Notes: a model not told the origin generated them from the sequence alone. Shown: positions 1 through 12,610, numbered from the stretch's first letter. The stretch is 64,000 bases of DNA from Callorhinus ursinus (GCF_003265705.1 NW_020312785.1:19558968-19622967), one strand, 5' to 3'. Made by a program: numbers and translations.

Positions 1-395
1 ATTTACAGAAAAATGGAGCAGAGAGTTAGATTTGGTTTGCTAATATCTTGAAGACTTTTGCATCTGTGTTCATGAGAGATACTGGTTTGTGGTTTCTTTT
101 CTTGTAATTGTCATTTCCTGGTTTTGGATAATGTTGGCCTAATAGAATGAGTTAGGGAGTATTTCCTTTGCTTCTGTCTTCTGAAAGAGATTGTAGAGAA
201 TTGGTATGATTTCTTCCTCAAATGATTGGTAGAATTCAGAAGTGAACACAGCAAAGTCTGGAGGTTTCTCTTGTTAGGTATTATTGTTTCAATTGCTTTA
301 ATGGATATAGCTTTATTCAAATTGTCTATTTTTCCTTGTGTGAATTTTAGCACATTGTATCTTTTAAGGAATTGGTCCATTTCATCTAGGTTGTC

Positions 396-1134
396 AAATT
401 TGTGGACTTAATAGGAAACAACAGATGTTGGGGAGGATGCAGAGAAAGGGGCACCTACACTGTTGGTGGGAATGCAAGCTGGTGCAGCCACTCTGGAAAA
501 CACTATGGAGGTTCCTCAAAATGTTGAAAATAGAGCTACCCTATAACCCAGCAACTGCACTACTAGGTATTTACCCCAAAGATAAAAATGTAGTGATCCA
601 AAGGGGCATGTGCACCCCAATGTTAATAGCAGCAATGTCCACAATAGCCAAACTATGGAAAGAGCCTAGATGTCCATCAAACGATGTATCTATAAAGAAG
701 ATGTGGTATATATATGCAATGGAACATTATGCAGCCATCAAAAATGAAATCTTGCCATTTGCAGTGATGTGGATGGAACTAGAGGGTATTATGCTAAGTG
801 AAATAAGTCAATCAGAGAAAGACAAGTATCATATGATCTCACTGATATGTGGAATTTGAGAAAAAAGGCAGAGGATCATAGGGGAAGGGAGGGAAAAATG
901 AAACAAGATGAAACCAGAGAGGGAGACAAATCATAAGAGACTCTTAATCTCAGGAAACAAACTGAGAGTTGCTGGAGTGGAGGAGGGTGGAAGGGTTGGG
1001 GCGGCTGGGTGATGGACATTGGGGAGGGTATGTGCTATGGTGAGCACTGTGAATTGTGTAAGACTGATGAATCACAGACCTGTACCCCTGGAACAAATAA
1101 TACATTATATGTTAATTAAAAAAATTTGTGGACT
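396..1134 (+). mobile_element. 5'-truncated carnivore LINE-1 3' end with 13-bp target-site duplication
   Basis: The insertion occupies about 409-1121 and is flanked by perfect copies of AAATTTGTGGACT at 396-408 and 1122-1134. It holds the last 145 codons of ORF2, including the Cys-rich HCWWEC motif, ending at TGA 857-859. A 3'UTR follows, ending with TATATGTTAATTAAAAAAA. This is the same 3' end type ('type A' here) as the first 3' end of the full-length LINE-1 at 44.85 kb. It lies inside, and so is younger than, the antisense LINE-1 of 1-4999. Confidence 0.92.
425..859 (+). pseudogene. LINE-1 ORF2 C-terminal fragment
   Basis: An open frame of 144 codons encodes the C-terminal end of LINE-1 ORF2p. 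It contains the Cys-rich zinc-knuckle-like segment [15 protein letters not shown], then [16 protein letters not shown], and the terminal ISLICGI before the stop. The full protein (about 1270 residues) carries endonuclease and reverse transcriptase domains, both absent here because of 5' truncation. The first ATG is incidental. The frame is open only because the insertion is fairly young, and no function is expected. Confidence 0.85.
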
Positions 1135-1707
1135 GAAGAGTTGTTCATGGCATTCTTTTATTATCATTTCAATGTCCAAAGGATCTGTAGTGATGTACCC
1201 CTCTCATTTCTGCTATTAGTAATTTGTGCTCTCTCTTTTTTAGAGAGAGGCTTATCAATTTTATTGATATTTTCAAAGAACCAGTTTTTGGTTTAGTTTA
1301 TTTTCTCTATTGATTTCTTAGTTTCATTTCATTGATTTATGCTTCAATTCTTATTATTTCTTTTCTTCTTTTTACTTTGGATTTAATTCACTCTCCTTTT
1401 TCTAGTTTATAAAGTAAATGAGTAGATTACTGACTCAGGTCTTCTTTTCTAATATATGTATTCAATGTTTTAAATTTCCCTCTAATCACCACTTTCATTC
1501 ATCCCACAAATTTTGATAAGCTGCATTTTTATTTTTATTTAGTTCAAAATATTTTAAAATTTCTTTTGAGATTTCTTCTTTGATCCATGTGTTACTTAAA
1601 AGTGTGTTCCCCTTTTAATCTCTAAATATTTTGGAACTTTCCAGCTATCTTTCTGTTATTGATTCTGGTTTAATTCCATTGTGGTCTGCAAGCAGGTATT
1701 GTATGAT

Positions 1708-1941
1708 TTACGTTATTTTAAATTTGTTAAGGTATATCTTATGGCCCAGCATGTAGTCTATTTTGGTGAATGTTCCATGTGAGCCTAAGAAGAATGTGTA
1801 TTCTGTTGATGTTGGATGAAATAATGTACAGATGTCTATTATATCCAGTTGACTGATGGTGTTGTTGAGTTCAATTATGTCCTTACTGATTTTCTGCGTG
1901 CTGGTTCTGCATTTCTGATAGAAGGGTATTGAAATCTCCAA
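1708..1941 (-). pseudogene. Ancient LINE-1 ORF2 endonuclease remnant
   Basis: The minus-strand translation shows the C-terminal part of a LINE-1 AP-like endonuclease. It includes an HPTSTEYTFF segment followed by GTFTKIDYMLGHK, which carries the conserved aspartate of the S/T-x-IDY motif. The frame opens and closes within one 77-codon window, and neighbouring parts are out of frame or stopped. It belongs to the minus-strand LINE-1 spanning 1-4999. Confidence 0.7.
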
Positions 1942-3035
1942 CTATAATAGTGGATCATCTATTTCTTCATGTAGGTTTATAAATTTTTGCCCCACATATT
2001 TTGATGCTCTGTTGTTAGGTGCATGCATGTTAACGATTGTTGTGTCTCTCTGGGGAATTGACGCACTTATCATTATGCAATGTCCTTCTATATCTTTGAT
2101 AACTTTCCTTGCTCTTATTGCTGCCTAAAATAGCTATTTTCTCTTTCTTTTGGTTAGTGTTAGCATGCTGTATGTTTCTCCATTTACTTTTATTCTATAT
2201 GTGGCTTTGCGTTTATGTGGATTTTTTTGTAGACAACATATAGTCGGGTTTTGTTTTTTGATCCACTCTACAATCTCTGTCTTGTAATTGATGCATTTAG
2301 ACAATTGATATTCAAAGTGATTCTAGATACAGTTGGATTAATATCTGCCACATTTATTACTATTTTCTATTGCTGCCCTTAGTCTTTATTCTTATTTTTG
2401 TCTTCCAATCTTTTTTTGTCTTCTGTGGTTTTAATTAAGCACTTTATGTAAATCAATTTTCTTTCCTTTCTTAACATATCAGTTATATTTCTTTTTTTAC
2501 TTTTAGTTGTTGCTCTATAGTTTGCAATATACACATAACTAATCCAAGTCCACTTTCAAATAACATTATACTGCTTCATGGGTAGTATAAGTATCTTATA
2601 ATCACAAAATAACCTAATTCTTCTCTCCCATCCTTTGTATCATTGTTGTCATTCATTTCACTTATATATAAACATAAATAAGCAAACATATAATTGAATA
2701 TAGTATTGCTGTTTTTATTTTAAACAAATTAGGATCTGCCACATAAATTAAGAACAAGAAAAATATAAGTTTTTATTTTACTTTCACGTTACTCATTCTC
2801 TGATGCTCTTCCTTTTTTAATATAGATCTGAATTTCTGACCTGTATCATCTTCCTTCTCTTTAAAGAACAGCTTCTAAAATTTCTTGCTGGTGGGAATAC
2901 TGGCAACAAATTCCTTCAATTTTTGTTTATCTGAGAAAGTCTATTTCTCCTTCACTTTTGAAGCATAATTTCATAGATTCCAGATTTCTAGGTTGATGCT
3001 TTTTTTCTTTCAACACTTTGAGTATTGACGTCCAT

Positions 3036-3232
3036 GGGGAGCCTGGTAGGCTCAGTTGGTTGAGCTTCGGACTCTTGGTTTCCGCTCAGGTCATGATCTT
3101 GTGGGTTGTGAGATTGAGCCTGAGTCAACCTCACTCAGTGGGGAGTCTGCTTGAGATTCTCTCTCTCTCCTCCGCTTGTACTTGTGTGCTCTCTTTCTCT
3201 CTCAAATAAATAATCTTCAAAAAAAAAAAAAA
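3036..3232 (+). mobile_element. Can-SINE, older subfamily
   Basis: The tRNA-like head starts GGGGAGCCTGGTAGGCTCAG. The body has 'GCTTGAGATTCTCTCTC', a CT-rich stretch, AAATAAATAATC and a poly(A) of 14. It shares this body with the copy at 63526, unlike the commoner subfamily elsewhere in the window. Flanks are only weakly duplicated (GAGTATTG upstream, GAATATTG downstream), which fits an older insertion into the antisense LINE-1. Confidence 0.85.
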
Positions 3233-3840
3233 GAATATTGCAGCTCAGTCTTCTTGCTTGCATGATTTCTGAGAAGCCAGATGTAATTCTTATTTTTGTT
3301 CCTCTGTTGGTTTCGTGTTTTTAAACTCTGGCTTCCATCAGCATCTTTTCTTTATCTTTGATTTTCTGTAGTTTGAATATGATATGCCCAGATATAGTTT
3401 TATTTGTTTTTGTTTTTTGACTTTCTTTGTTTGTTTTTGCGTTTGTTACTTGGTGTTCTCTGAGGTTCCTGGAGCTGTAGTTTGTTGTCTAGCATTAATT
3501 TGGGGAAATTCGCTGTCTTTTTTCTTCAAATACTTACTTTTTTCCTTCTTTCTTCTCTGTCTGGTATTCCCATTACACATATATTACACTTTTTGTAGTT
3601 TTCTCACAGTTCCTGGATGATTTGTTCTGTTTTTCCTCAGTCTTCTTTTCTCTTTGCTCTTTAGTTTTGGAAGTTTCTAAGGAGATGTCCTCATGCTCAG
3701 AGATTCTTTCCTCAGCCATGTTCAATCTGTGAATAAGCCAATCAAAGGTGTCTCATTTCTGTTGGAGTGTTTTTGATCTCCAGCACTTCTTTTTCAGGTT
3801 CTTTCTTAATGTTTTCCTTCTCTCTGCTTACATTGCCTTT

Positions 3841-4077
3841 CTATTCTTGAATACTGTTTACTTTACCCATTAAAACACTTAGCATATTAATCATAGTTGT
3901 TTTGAATTCTTGGTCTGATAATTCCAACACTCTTGTGGTATCTGAGTCTTGTTCTGATGCTTGCTGTCTCTTCAAACTGTCTTGTTGTTGTTGCTGCTGT
4001 CTTTGGCATGCCTTATAATTTTTCTCATAGCAGGGCATGATGTGTAAGGTAAAAGGAACTGCTGTGAACCAGGCTTT
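3841..4077 (-). pseudogene. Ancient LINE-1 ORF1 N-terminal remnant
   Basis: The minus-strand frame encodes ELSDQEFKTTMINML followed by VLMGKVNSIQE. This is the conserved N-terminal segment of mammalian LINE-1 ORF1p just before its coiled coil. ORF1p is the trimeric RNA-binding chaperone of the LINE-1 particle. A Gln-rich run precedes it, encoded by TTG/CTG repeats on the plus strand. The rest of ORF1 (towards 3240) is recognisable only as decayed sequence. Confidence 0.65.
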
Positions 4078-4321
4078 AGTAATGTAGTGGGGGGGGGGCA
4101 CCTGGGTGGTTCAGTCCATTAATCATCTGCCTTCAACTCAGGTCATGATCCCAGAGTCCTGGGATCAAGTCCCACATCCGGCTCTCTCCTCAGCAGGGAG
4201 TCTGCTTCTCCCTCTCCCTCTGCCTGCCATTCCCCCTGCTTGTGCGTTCTCTCTCTCTCTCTCTCTCTGTCAAATAAATTAATTAGTTAAAAAAATCTTT
4301 AAAAAAAAGTAATGTAGTGGG
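4078..4321 (+). mobile_element. Can-SINE with 14-bp target-site duplication
   Basis: The element runs from the G run at about 4092 (GGGGCACCTGGGTGGTTCAG) through a CTCTCT body to AAATAAATTAATTAG and an A tail at 4307. AGTAATGTAGTGGG is repeated at 4078-4091 and 4308-4321. It sits within the 5'UTR of the antisense LINE-1. Confidence 0.92.
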
Positions 4322-4999
4322 AAAGTGGGTGGGGGGAGGGATGGAAATGCTCTATAGTGATTATTAGGTTTCAGTCTTTTAATGAGCCTGAGCACTGGAC
4401 TATGAACTTCACCCCTTGGGTGAGACAGGATGGCTTTTGAGGACTGGAATGGGTTTTCCCTTCCCACAGGTCAGTTAGGCTCTGATAAAACCATAGCGGG
4501 TAGGCTCTGGTTAAATAGTTTCTCCTGAGGGCAGACCTTATTAGGAAGAAAAGAATGATGAGATTGTTTCATGATGCCCACCCCCCCCCACCTTACTGGA
4601 AGCACAAGGAGATTTTTTTCCTCTATTTATTGTGAGACTTAGTAGAGCTCCAGGAGATAAAACTCATAAAATTGTGGGGCCTACTGATGACTGGATCCCT
4701 CTGGTGTTTTTATCTCTCAGAATTGTCCACACTGAACCTCCAGCAATTCATCAGTTACAGCTCAGGTACATGGGACTGCTTCCCATGGAGGTTTCTGCTC
4801 TGTTAAGTTGTAGTTCACCCATTTTGTCTGTCTGTCTCTCCAGTTTTGGAGACAGCTGTTCACTCTGTGACCTCACTTCTCTTAGGGATCTAAGAAGGGC
4901 TGTGATTTTCCAGTTTGTTCAGGTTAGCTTGTTGTCAGGATAGAGTGGCAACTTCTAAGCTGATGTATTAAACTATAAACCAGAAGTCTCTGACCGTAG

Positions 5000-7435
5000 G
5001 TTTTTTTTTCCAATAAATTTTATTAAGCAGTGTTTTAGGAGTAACTAGAAATATCTGTACATCAGTATCATTTGACATTTGCAAACCCCTTGAAATTCTT
5101 CTTTGAGAAGGATGAGATCACATCACAAACCGTATCTCCTTCATTGTTTCTGCTGACTCCCCCCTTTATGTTCTTCCAAACGATCGCACTACTCCTTGAC
5201 AAACTTCCAGGACAATCAGGAACAATGGAAATATAGTGTAGGCTCCTCCTATCACTGCTTTCTCCATTAAATGAATAACACAAAAATTCTGGGGGATTTA
5301 CTTTTTTCCACTTCGTTATTTACCTGGTGTTTTTAGCTTAAGGGCAAGCCTTTATTATATTACAGATTTCAAAGCAAAAAATGTACTGGTGACACTGTAT
5401 TAGAGGATTCCAGAAACTTTTTGCAAGTTGTGATTTAAGAATGAAAATTTAGCCCCATTAGAAGCATTTAGGGTTTGCAAATATATTCTGGAGAATGTTC
5501 TTCCTTTCCACACCCATGTGCCCATCATCTGCTTAGTATGGTGCTTGATATTTAGGAATCCTCAAGTGTTAGTGTATGTCAAACCACATATTAGGTGCTG
5601 GGGAATGAACCCAACAAGATTTTATTGCTCATTCTTTTACACTCATAAAACTTCCCCAGAGGGCTCTAGGGAGGGTACCCTGGAGACCATATTGGAAAAC
5701 CCTGCAACACCAGTTTATTAAAAAGATGCTTCTTTCTTTATCTGTATAACTCCACAGTTCTGCTTAAGCTATGAACACATGTAGTCCCATAAAACCATCC
5801 ATTTTATTTGGATTTTTAACCTCCAGATGGAGGCATATTCTGAAAACAGGTACAGTTTCTCTCAGGCTTTGGGCAAAAAAAAAAAAAAAAAATCATAATG
5901 CCCCATGTCACATTCCCAGACATTTTTACCTGAATATAGCAATTTGGGGACTTTTCCCCCAAGGTTTAAAGCTGGGGTGCAATGCCAAGTTATACATATT
6001 TAACTTCCAAGGGACCACATGCAACAGATTGAGCTTTGGGGCTGTCTGGGCTTAAACAGATATTTCTGGTAATAGCAGAATACATCTATAGGTATCTTCT
6101 CCTATGTTAATGAAGGCAGAAACATTTATCTAGCAGTATTACACATGAAAATAATAAGAAAAGGAAATATAAGAAAATAAACAACAATTCTGTGCTCTCT
6201 GAAGCAGAACTTGGGGGAGGGGGCTAACTCATCATCACTACTACCGCTACCAACAGCAAAATTCTTTCTAACTCCTATTGTTACCTGTATATTCATTTGG
6301 TACTTACTATATGATCTTCTACCCCTTAATATCTCAAACATTTGTTTCTTCAACCTTATTGGGAACAAGTGATGAATAAAATCTGCTTAGTATTCTATCC
6401 ACATGTGTTCAGAAAACCATCACGAAGCATCTGGAAATGTCAAAACCAAGTAAGCAAATGTGCTTTGATCACTTACACATTCAATAAATATAACATATGA
6501 ACTACAGCACAGAGTTCAAAATTTTCCCACCCTTCATGAGGGTGTATAAATAAAAGAGGCTTAACAAAATTTCATCAGGAAGTTTCTGAAATTAAAACAA
6601 CTGGGCTATTTGCCACACCCCACCGTTTGGAATGTAGACAATCAGGATTTAGGGGGTGTAAGTCTCTAGCCAAATTAAGATGATGCAAACCATTGTGTTA
6701 GATGATGGAGAACGTCTGCTTTCCTCCTACTCGAAATGCCTGGGAAACAGGAAATAGGAGTTCAATTAAGACGGCCTTTCTGTAGTAGAAAAGTAATTGT
6801 TGCATGCCAGAGAACAGTGAATGAATATTATTGATGATTCTGTGATCAAAGTAGCCTTAGCTTTTGCTATTGTGACAGCCATTTGACTGCTGCCTTGCAA
6901 ATCAACACAAATTAATATGTTCATGATGACTGCACAATTACAATGAAAACAAACAAACTTGCTCTTGATCCTTGCTAGGGGAAGAAAAAGGCCAAGACAT
7001 GTGCAGGATGGAAGTAATTCAGAGTTCTCTCAAAAGCATGTACAAGTTAGCAATGCTAGAGTGTGTTTTAGTCAATGTGGAGACTACACTACCATAGAGA
7101 TACCTAAGGTTTTAGTACCCACTTGCACTTTGAGGCTGTCTAGTAACTTCTTCTGGGGTAATTTCCCATGGTGTGTAATCTTGTTGGGAGGCAGTATCTT
7201 ATTCCTGCTACATAGGGCGAAGAGAACAGAGTACACTCTGGTACTCAGGTAGTGATAATGATTGAATCTCTGCAATTGGATATTTCTACACATGACTTGG
7301 AATATTTACTCTGGGAAACATACAAGGATAGAAGCAATTCATTTTGAGCAGCAGTGCCACATCTGGGTTAGATGAAATGTTAAGAGATGCTTGTTCAGAT
7401 GAGCCTTCTATCAGTATAGTTAGCTCCTGATAGCA
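5000..7435. other. Unique AT-rich sequence, no gene seen
   Basis: No recognised interspersed repeat beyond an A run at about 5875-5892. A T run followed by CCAATAAATTTTATT at 5000-5023 reads on the minus strand as AATAAA plus poly(A). The stretch 6600-6960 is repeat-free with a mixed, non-degenerate look and is treated as a possible conserved noncoding element in the findings. Confidence 0.5.
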
Positions 7436-7449
7436 TGTATGTAATTATA

Positions 7450-7556
7450 TGTGTGTGTGTGTATGCATAAGTGCATATGTACATGCTTAAATATGTATCT
7501 CCTTAAGTATGCGTGTGTGTGTGTGTGTATGTATATGTATGTATGTATATGTATTC
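7450..7556. repeat. TG / TATG microsatellite
   Basis: Two TG runs (about 7450-7462 and 7511-7528) pass into GTATGTATATGTATGTATGTATATG. Short TACC-rich imperfect repeats follow to 7594. It is plain simple sequence likely to vary in length. Confidence 0.9.
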
Positions 7557-7599
7557 TCAAATCTCCCTACTCACCTACCTACTTACCTACCTATTGCCT

Positions 7600-9385
7600 T
7601 AAGCTAGTCACAGTATATTCCTGCCACTTATTGTAAGACAGTTCCTAATTGATACAGAACAGAGACCAACACAAGCAAAATATCCCTGGGGAAATATGGA
7701 GAAAATGGGATTATCTAGTCTGGGTGCATACAGCTACAAGTCCTATAATCCATGGGAAAGAGCTGTGAAATTTCCAATTCGATCATCCTGTGTTCATTTG
7801 GGAACAAGCTCTAGGAGACAACATTGCTGCCACCAAAGTACGATAGCAGGAGTTCAGGGATTGCATGGTGGCGTGGTTCCTTCTAATAGAATTAGATGGT
7901 TTGAAGAAAGGGAATTACAAATTTCAAATATTTAAATTGGAGATCTTGAAATAGGATATTTAGGTGGTTTTTGCCCCACCTTCCATTTAAACATCTCCTG
8001 TCCTCTGAAGTAGATTCCCCTTTCTTGCCTGATGGTTCTTTCCCAGTTTCCAAGATTATTCTGTTACAATCTCACTTTAGTGAATTCCTTAAAGAGGAAG
8101 CCCTTTACCTGTGTGTCACTCCCCATGCCTACTTTACCCAGACCTGCTCCTGGAGTTAGGTGTCAGCATAGCAAAGGACAGAAACCACAAATAAAACCTT
8201 TCAAGTTGGATTGATGTCATACACATGAAGAAGAATCAAAGAGTTGCTGATTTGTATTAGAAAGAAATCTGGAGGATATGTATGAGAACAGATTTTAGAG
8301 TGTTCATGCAAGGCTGAACCATTTTTAGATCACTGATACATTCCTCTGATGAAACTCTCTCTCACCATACTGTGAACATTGGTACTTAAAAAACTTTGTT
8401 AAAACTTTCTCATGTGTGTTTGAAGAAACTAATATAGTTAATCATCATCTCCAAGTGACTATATAAAGAAACACATTTGAAAAATTACAAGGTTAATGGA
8501 TTGTGTGATTTTGAACATTTGTCAACTCTTCTCTTTTCAGTCTTGCCGTATCCTCCCCCAGCTGCCTACACTTAGTGTATTTCCCGTCATAACTATCAGT
8601 GATATATTTAGTTTCCTTAGGTTACAAGGAAGAGTTAAGGAATAGCTTTGTGTCCCTTTTAGAATTCTTTCATCCTATTGTCTGAAACTCAAGTCTTTCT
8701 TTCCATCTGGCCACAGAGGAAGAGAGAGTTGAGAATGAAAATATCAAAACCTGTCTTCATACATTCATTGAACACTTCTAGATCTCTCCATTCCTAACTC
8801 ACTTTTCTTTTTCAACAAATTATTTTTGTTTTCTTTCACTACCAAAACTTACCCTTGTGATGGCCGTAACACTCAAGCCTTTGCTAAATTGTCCTTGAAA
8901 ATAATTCTCTGGGAACTGTTTTAGAGAATGGGCAGTATTTCTTTCCATAGATTTAAACAAATTGCAATTTACTGTTTTTTCAAAATAGAAAAAAAATAAT
9001 GGCAGTGTTATTTTTATGAAAGAAGAAAAGAAAACCATTGGCCTGAAATCTACAAAGGACCATGAGATACATAATTATAATTCTTTCATTTACTCAGAGA
9101 GGAAAAGAATAACTTTCTTTCCCTTTAAGAATTAGTATGAAAGCAACAGTAAAATAAGACAGAAGAGACAGGAGAGTCAAAAGGACATATCCTCTTGGAG
9201 AATTCAAAACAATTATACATGTAAGTAGGTTGTTGCATGTGGTACTCTGTACTTGTTTTAAAAAATACAAAGACACAGTATTATACTATCATTCCATGAA
9301 TGCATGCTAGATGCACTGTATAAATTTACACACTGAATTACAAATGCCTATTGGAAATTTACTGCATGCACCTTCACTCTATAGC
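7600..9385. other. Unique sequence, nothing recognised
   Basis: AT-rich sequence without recognisable SINE, LINE, LTR or coding signature by eye. ORFs are short and random-looking. Confidence 0.45.
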
Positions 9386-9387
9386 TT

Positions 9388-9847
9388 GGAAGGTGTGTTA
9401 GTGAGTTCTCCAGAGAAACAGAATCAATATTGTATATACATATGTATATAGAGGGAAAGAATTATTTTCAGGAATTGACTCACATGATTGTGGGGGCAAG
9501 GAAGTCTAAAATCCATAGAGCAGAAAAAAAGCTGGAAATTCAGCTAAAAGTTGATGCTGCAATCTTGAGTCCAAAGACTAGAAATTCAGCTGGAGATTCT
9601 ATACTGCAGTTTGAAGACAGAATTCCTTCTACTCTGGGAAATCTTAATCTTTGCTCTTAAGGCCTTCAATTGTTTGAATGAGGTTCACCCACATTCTGGA
9701 GGATAATCTGCTTTACTCAAAGTCTACTGACTCAAATGTTAACTACATCTAAAAAATACCTTTATAGCAACACCTAGATTGTTGCCTGACTAAACAACTG
9801 GGCACCACTGTCTAGCCAAATTTTTGACACATAGCATTAATCATCAT
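9388..9847. repeat. Old LTR-like interspersed repeat, copy 1
   Basis: The element starts TTAGTGAGTTCTCCAGAGAA ACAGAATCAA and includes 'GGAATTGACTCACATGATTG', 'CCCACATTCTGGAGGATAATC', 'CTTTACTCAAAGTCTACTGA' and a terminal 'TTTGACACATAGCATTAATC'. The same landmarks in the same order occur at 14757-15150, so the family identity is internal to the window. It is a very common mammalian repeat. I could not assign its name with certainty. Confidence 0.7.
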
Positions 9848-9849
9848 AG

Positions 9850-11180
9850 AAGGTTTGGAGGGAAAGAACATTTTGTATCTAATCTGGTTATAGTTGCTTG
9901 TGGTCTTTTCTTTTATGGTCACTATTCTCAATTGATTTTACTAAGTATCTGAAACTATTTTGAATATGTGACGTATAGATTCATGTTTAGTACATTGTAC
10001 TATAATATTCATCCATGGCAAATTTTTCCACCGAATACACCTGAGTACGTTAGGTCCATTCTTTTCTGCAAGTCAGCCTCTGGTGGCTCATGCTTTGCTT
10101 CATCACTTAACACAGCAGCCCACATGGAAAATAGTGTAAAGAACGGAGTAGACAAGTACTAATTAAAATTATACAAATAAGAATTGTGTCCCCAAAGATG
10201 AAAGAATGAGAACATTTTGTTCTGACATATTGAGAATCAGAAAAATGAATTAAACAGGAAGACATACCAAGATATTTTAAGTAGAGTAGCAGATTATAAA
10301 CCTACATAGTAACTGTTATGTGTTACAAGTCACTTCTGTTGCTTAGCAGAGCCTACTCTTAGTTATATCTGGAGACTGTCTTATCAAGAACTCCTGAAAA
10401 CATCTTGATCTCATAAAAATCAAACTCCACCAAAACTAATGGCACAAGACTAACTATATTATTTCTTCAGATATTGGATCTGCTTTTCTCTGACATGACT
10501 TGATAATTTATGTGCTACTAAGAATGATGTTTGTTCTACATCTTGCAACCAATTCCCACACACAACACATTAGAAAAGTCATTTCAACAGATTGTCAAGT
10601 AAAGAAGATAACAAAAGAAAGCCAAATGTATGAATGACTCATGTTTGGGCTCCTAGGAAAAGGCTTTATTTTTGTTTGTTTTTGTTTTTATAATGAACAA
10701 AGATGCAATATTTTGTTCTGAATTCTTTCGTGTAATAGCTAAAATTCCCCTCTTGTGGCACACATGGTAAGTCATTTTATATTACCTCGGTAGTTTCATG
10801 AATGTCTTTTCTCATCGAGATTCCATCTGTGTCCAGTAGAAGGAGCATTCAGCTAAAAGGAAAATAAAATAGACTTAAAACAAAATTTCTAAAATGCTAG
10901 CAACCCCGGGACACAACTCTATTTCAGAGACAGCTGCTCTGAACAAGGTTGTGGTCTGTGAATGGGCAGTTTTACAGGAACCTGATTCAGGATGCAGCTA
11001 TTAGGCCCCATACCAAAGGTGGGTCTGGCTTTACTCCACTTCTGGTGACTTTATTTCTGGGAGGGTCTCAAAACTGCTGGTCAGGTTCTCAGTAGCTAAG
11101 ATGCCCAGAGGAAAAATTGTTCCCAAAACTAGGATCACTGTTCTGACTTTTATCTTCTTTTGGATATTGACCTGATAATT
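9850..11180. other. Unique sequence, nothing recognised
   Basis: No interspersed repeat recognised. Low-complexity TTTGTTTG at about 10670-10685. Confidence 0.45.
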
Positions 11181-11184
11181 CTTT

Positions 11185-11640
11185 ACTACAGAATCCCCCT
11201 CGCCTTTTATCTGCAGGGGGTATGTTCCAAGACCCCTGTGGATGCCTGAAAATGTAGATAGCACTAAACTCTGTATATATTATGTTTTTTTTTGTACATA
11301 CCTACCAATGATGAAGTTTAATTTTTAAATTAGGCACAGTAAGAGATTAACAACAACTAATAATGAAATAGAACAATTATAACAATATATACAGTAATAA
11401 AGGTGATGTGAATGTGATTTCTCTCTCAAAATATCTTATTGTACTGTACTTACCCTTCCTGTGATGATGTGAGGTGATAAAATGCCTATGTGATAAGATG
11501 AAGGGAGGTGAATGACGTAGGCATTGTGACATAGGGTTATGCTACTGACCTTCTGATGGCAGATGGAGGATCATCTGCTTCCAGACTGGGGTTGACCCCG
11601 GGTAACTGACACCATGAAAAACAAAACCATGTGTAGGAGA
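11185..11640. mobile_element. Tigger-type (TcMar) DNA transposon remnant
   Basis: Landmarks are CCTTTTATCTGCAGGGGGTA, 'TCCAAGACCCCTGTGGATGCC', 'AATTAGGCACAGTAAGAGATT', 'CTTATTGTACTGTACTTACCC', 'TGAATGACGTAGGCATTGTGA' and 'GGTTGACCCCGGGTAACTGA'. These follow the order of a widespread non-autonomous Tigger-like element. The many CA/TG in place of expected CG fit an old, methylation-decayed copy. No transposase frame remains. Confidence 0.6.
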
Positions 11641-11649
11641 GAGCTACGT

Positions 11650-12605
11650 ATTTTCTGAGCTTCCCAGGACCGTCTGGCTGATGACTTTTATATTGTGTTT
11701 AGATTTTCTCTGTTAGTAGCCAAGTTGGTTCAAAATATGTATTCCCACCTTACCAGAAGTAGAGTGCATTGCCATTTCTTAACTCTTTTATATTCTTCCT
11801 CTATCTCTTCAATTTGGATGTGCGTAATGACCACCATATTGAGGACCAAAGCCAAATTTTATGAAATCTAATCTACATACCATAATGTGGAAAATGGTTT
11901 TAACATCATTTATCTCACTTTGCTGAGCTGTAATTGTGCTTATTTATTGATTGCCTTGGAGCCTTGGCTGGGGCTTTCTTTCAATTTAAAGAGCCTCCTT
12001 ATCTGAAGGTTGCCTATTCTCTCCTACCCATATTAGAAAGGTTTAGCTCAAAGCCAGTTCCATCCATGACTTCTTCTTCTACTTCTCATTCTTATTTGAT
12101 CTCTATTTATTCTGAAATACCATTTTACTTATTCTCTGTGTGGGATTCATAATGATTTTACTCATTAAGTGGTAGCAAGTGTGGTGGGCAAGATGATTTC
12201 CTTTGCAACTCTGGGATGCAAACTCTCCCAAGACATGGTTTAAGCTCTGAGTATCTTCCTCTGAATTTATTTCAGTGCTTTAGACAAAATAGAGAGGCTA
12301 GACTTGTTAGAGACATCACTTTGAATATCCCACCACATGTTAGAGATTTTTCCATTGCTCTCTGGATCCCATAGAAGCTTCTGAACATTACCTTAATTCA
12401 ATGTGTTTCGCTGGAAGAATTTTAACTGGTATGTGGTGTGTTTTTTTCCCCTCCATTTTTTAATAGTTATGACGTTTAGTGCACATAAAAAATAAACAGA
12501 AACCCATGATTTCAGAAATATGATTATGGTAATGTGGCCATCATGAATAATAGACATGTCAATGAGAAGATAAAGGGATTTTTCAAAATTCACGAAGGTG
12601 GTGGT
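11650..12605. other. Unique sequence, nothing recognised
   Basis: AT-rich with no repeat family or coding signal seen by eye. Confidence 0.4.
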
Positions 12606-12610
12606 TAAAT

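Larger units (their letters stand above)
1..4999 (-). mobile_element. Ancient LINE-1 (L1M class), 5' half, antisense, cut by window edge
   Basis: Read on the minus strand this stretch runs 5'UTR (about 4999-4020), ORF1 (about 4020-3240), then ORF2 endonuclease (about 2300-1500) and the start of the reverse transcriptase (410-1). The last part includes a minus-strand match to the conserved region encoding 'MNTDAKVF'. The order and orientation agree across nearly 5 kb, so this is one old insertion rather than scattered pieces. It is interrupted by three later insertions: a younger LINE-1 (409-1121), a SINE (3036-3232) and a SINE (4091-4307). Stops and indels are frequent. Subfamily not assigned. 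Confidence 0.82.

Noticed and set aside
10825..10850. CCAGTAGAAGGAGC as a CTCF site
   Set aside because: Two mismatches at core positions; weaker than the site at 21256.
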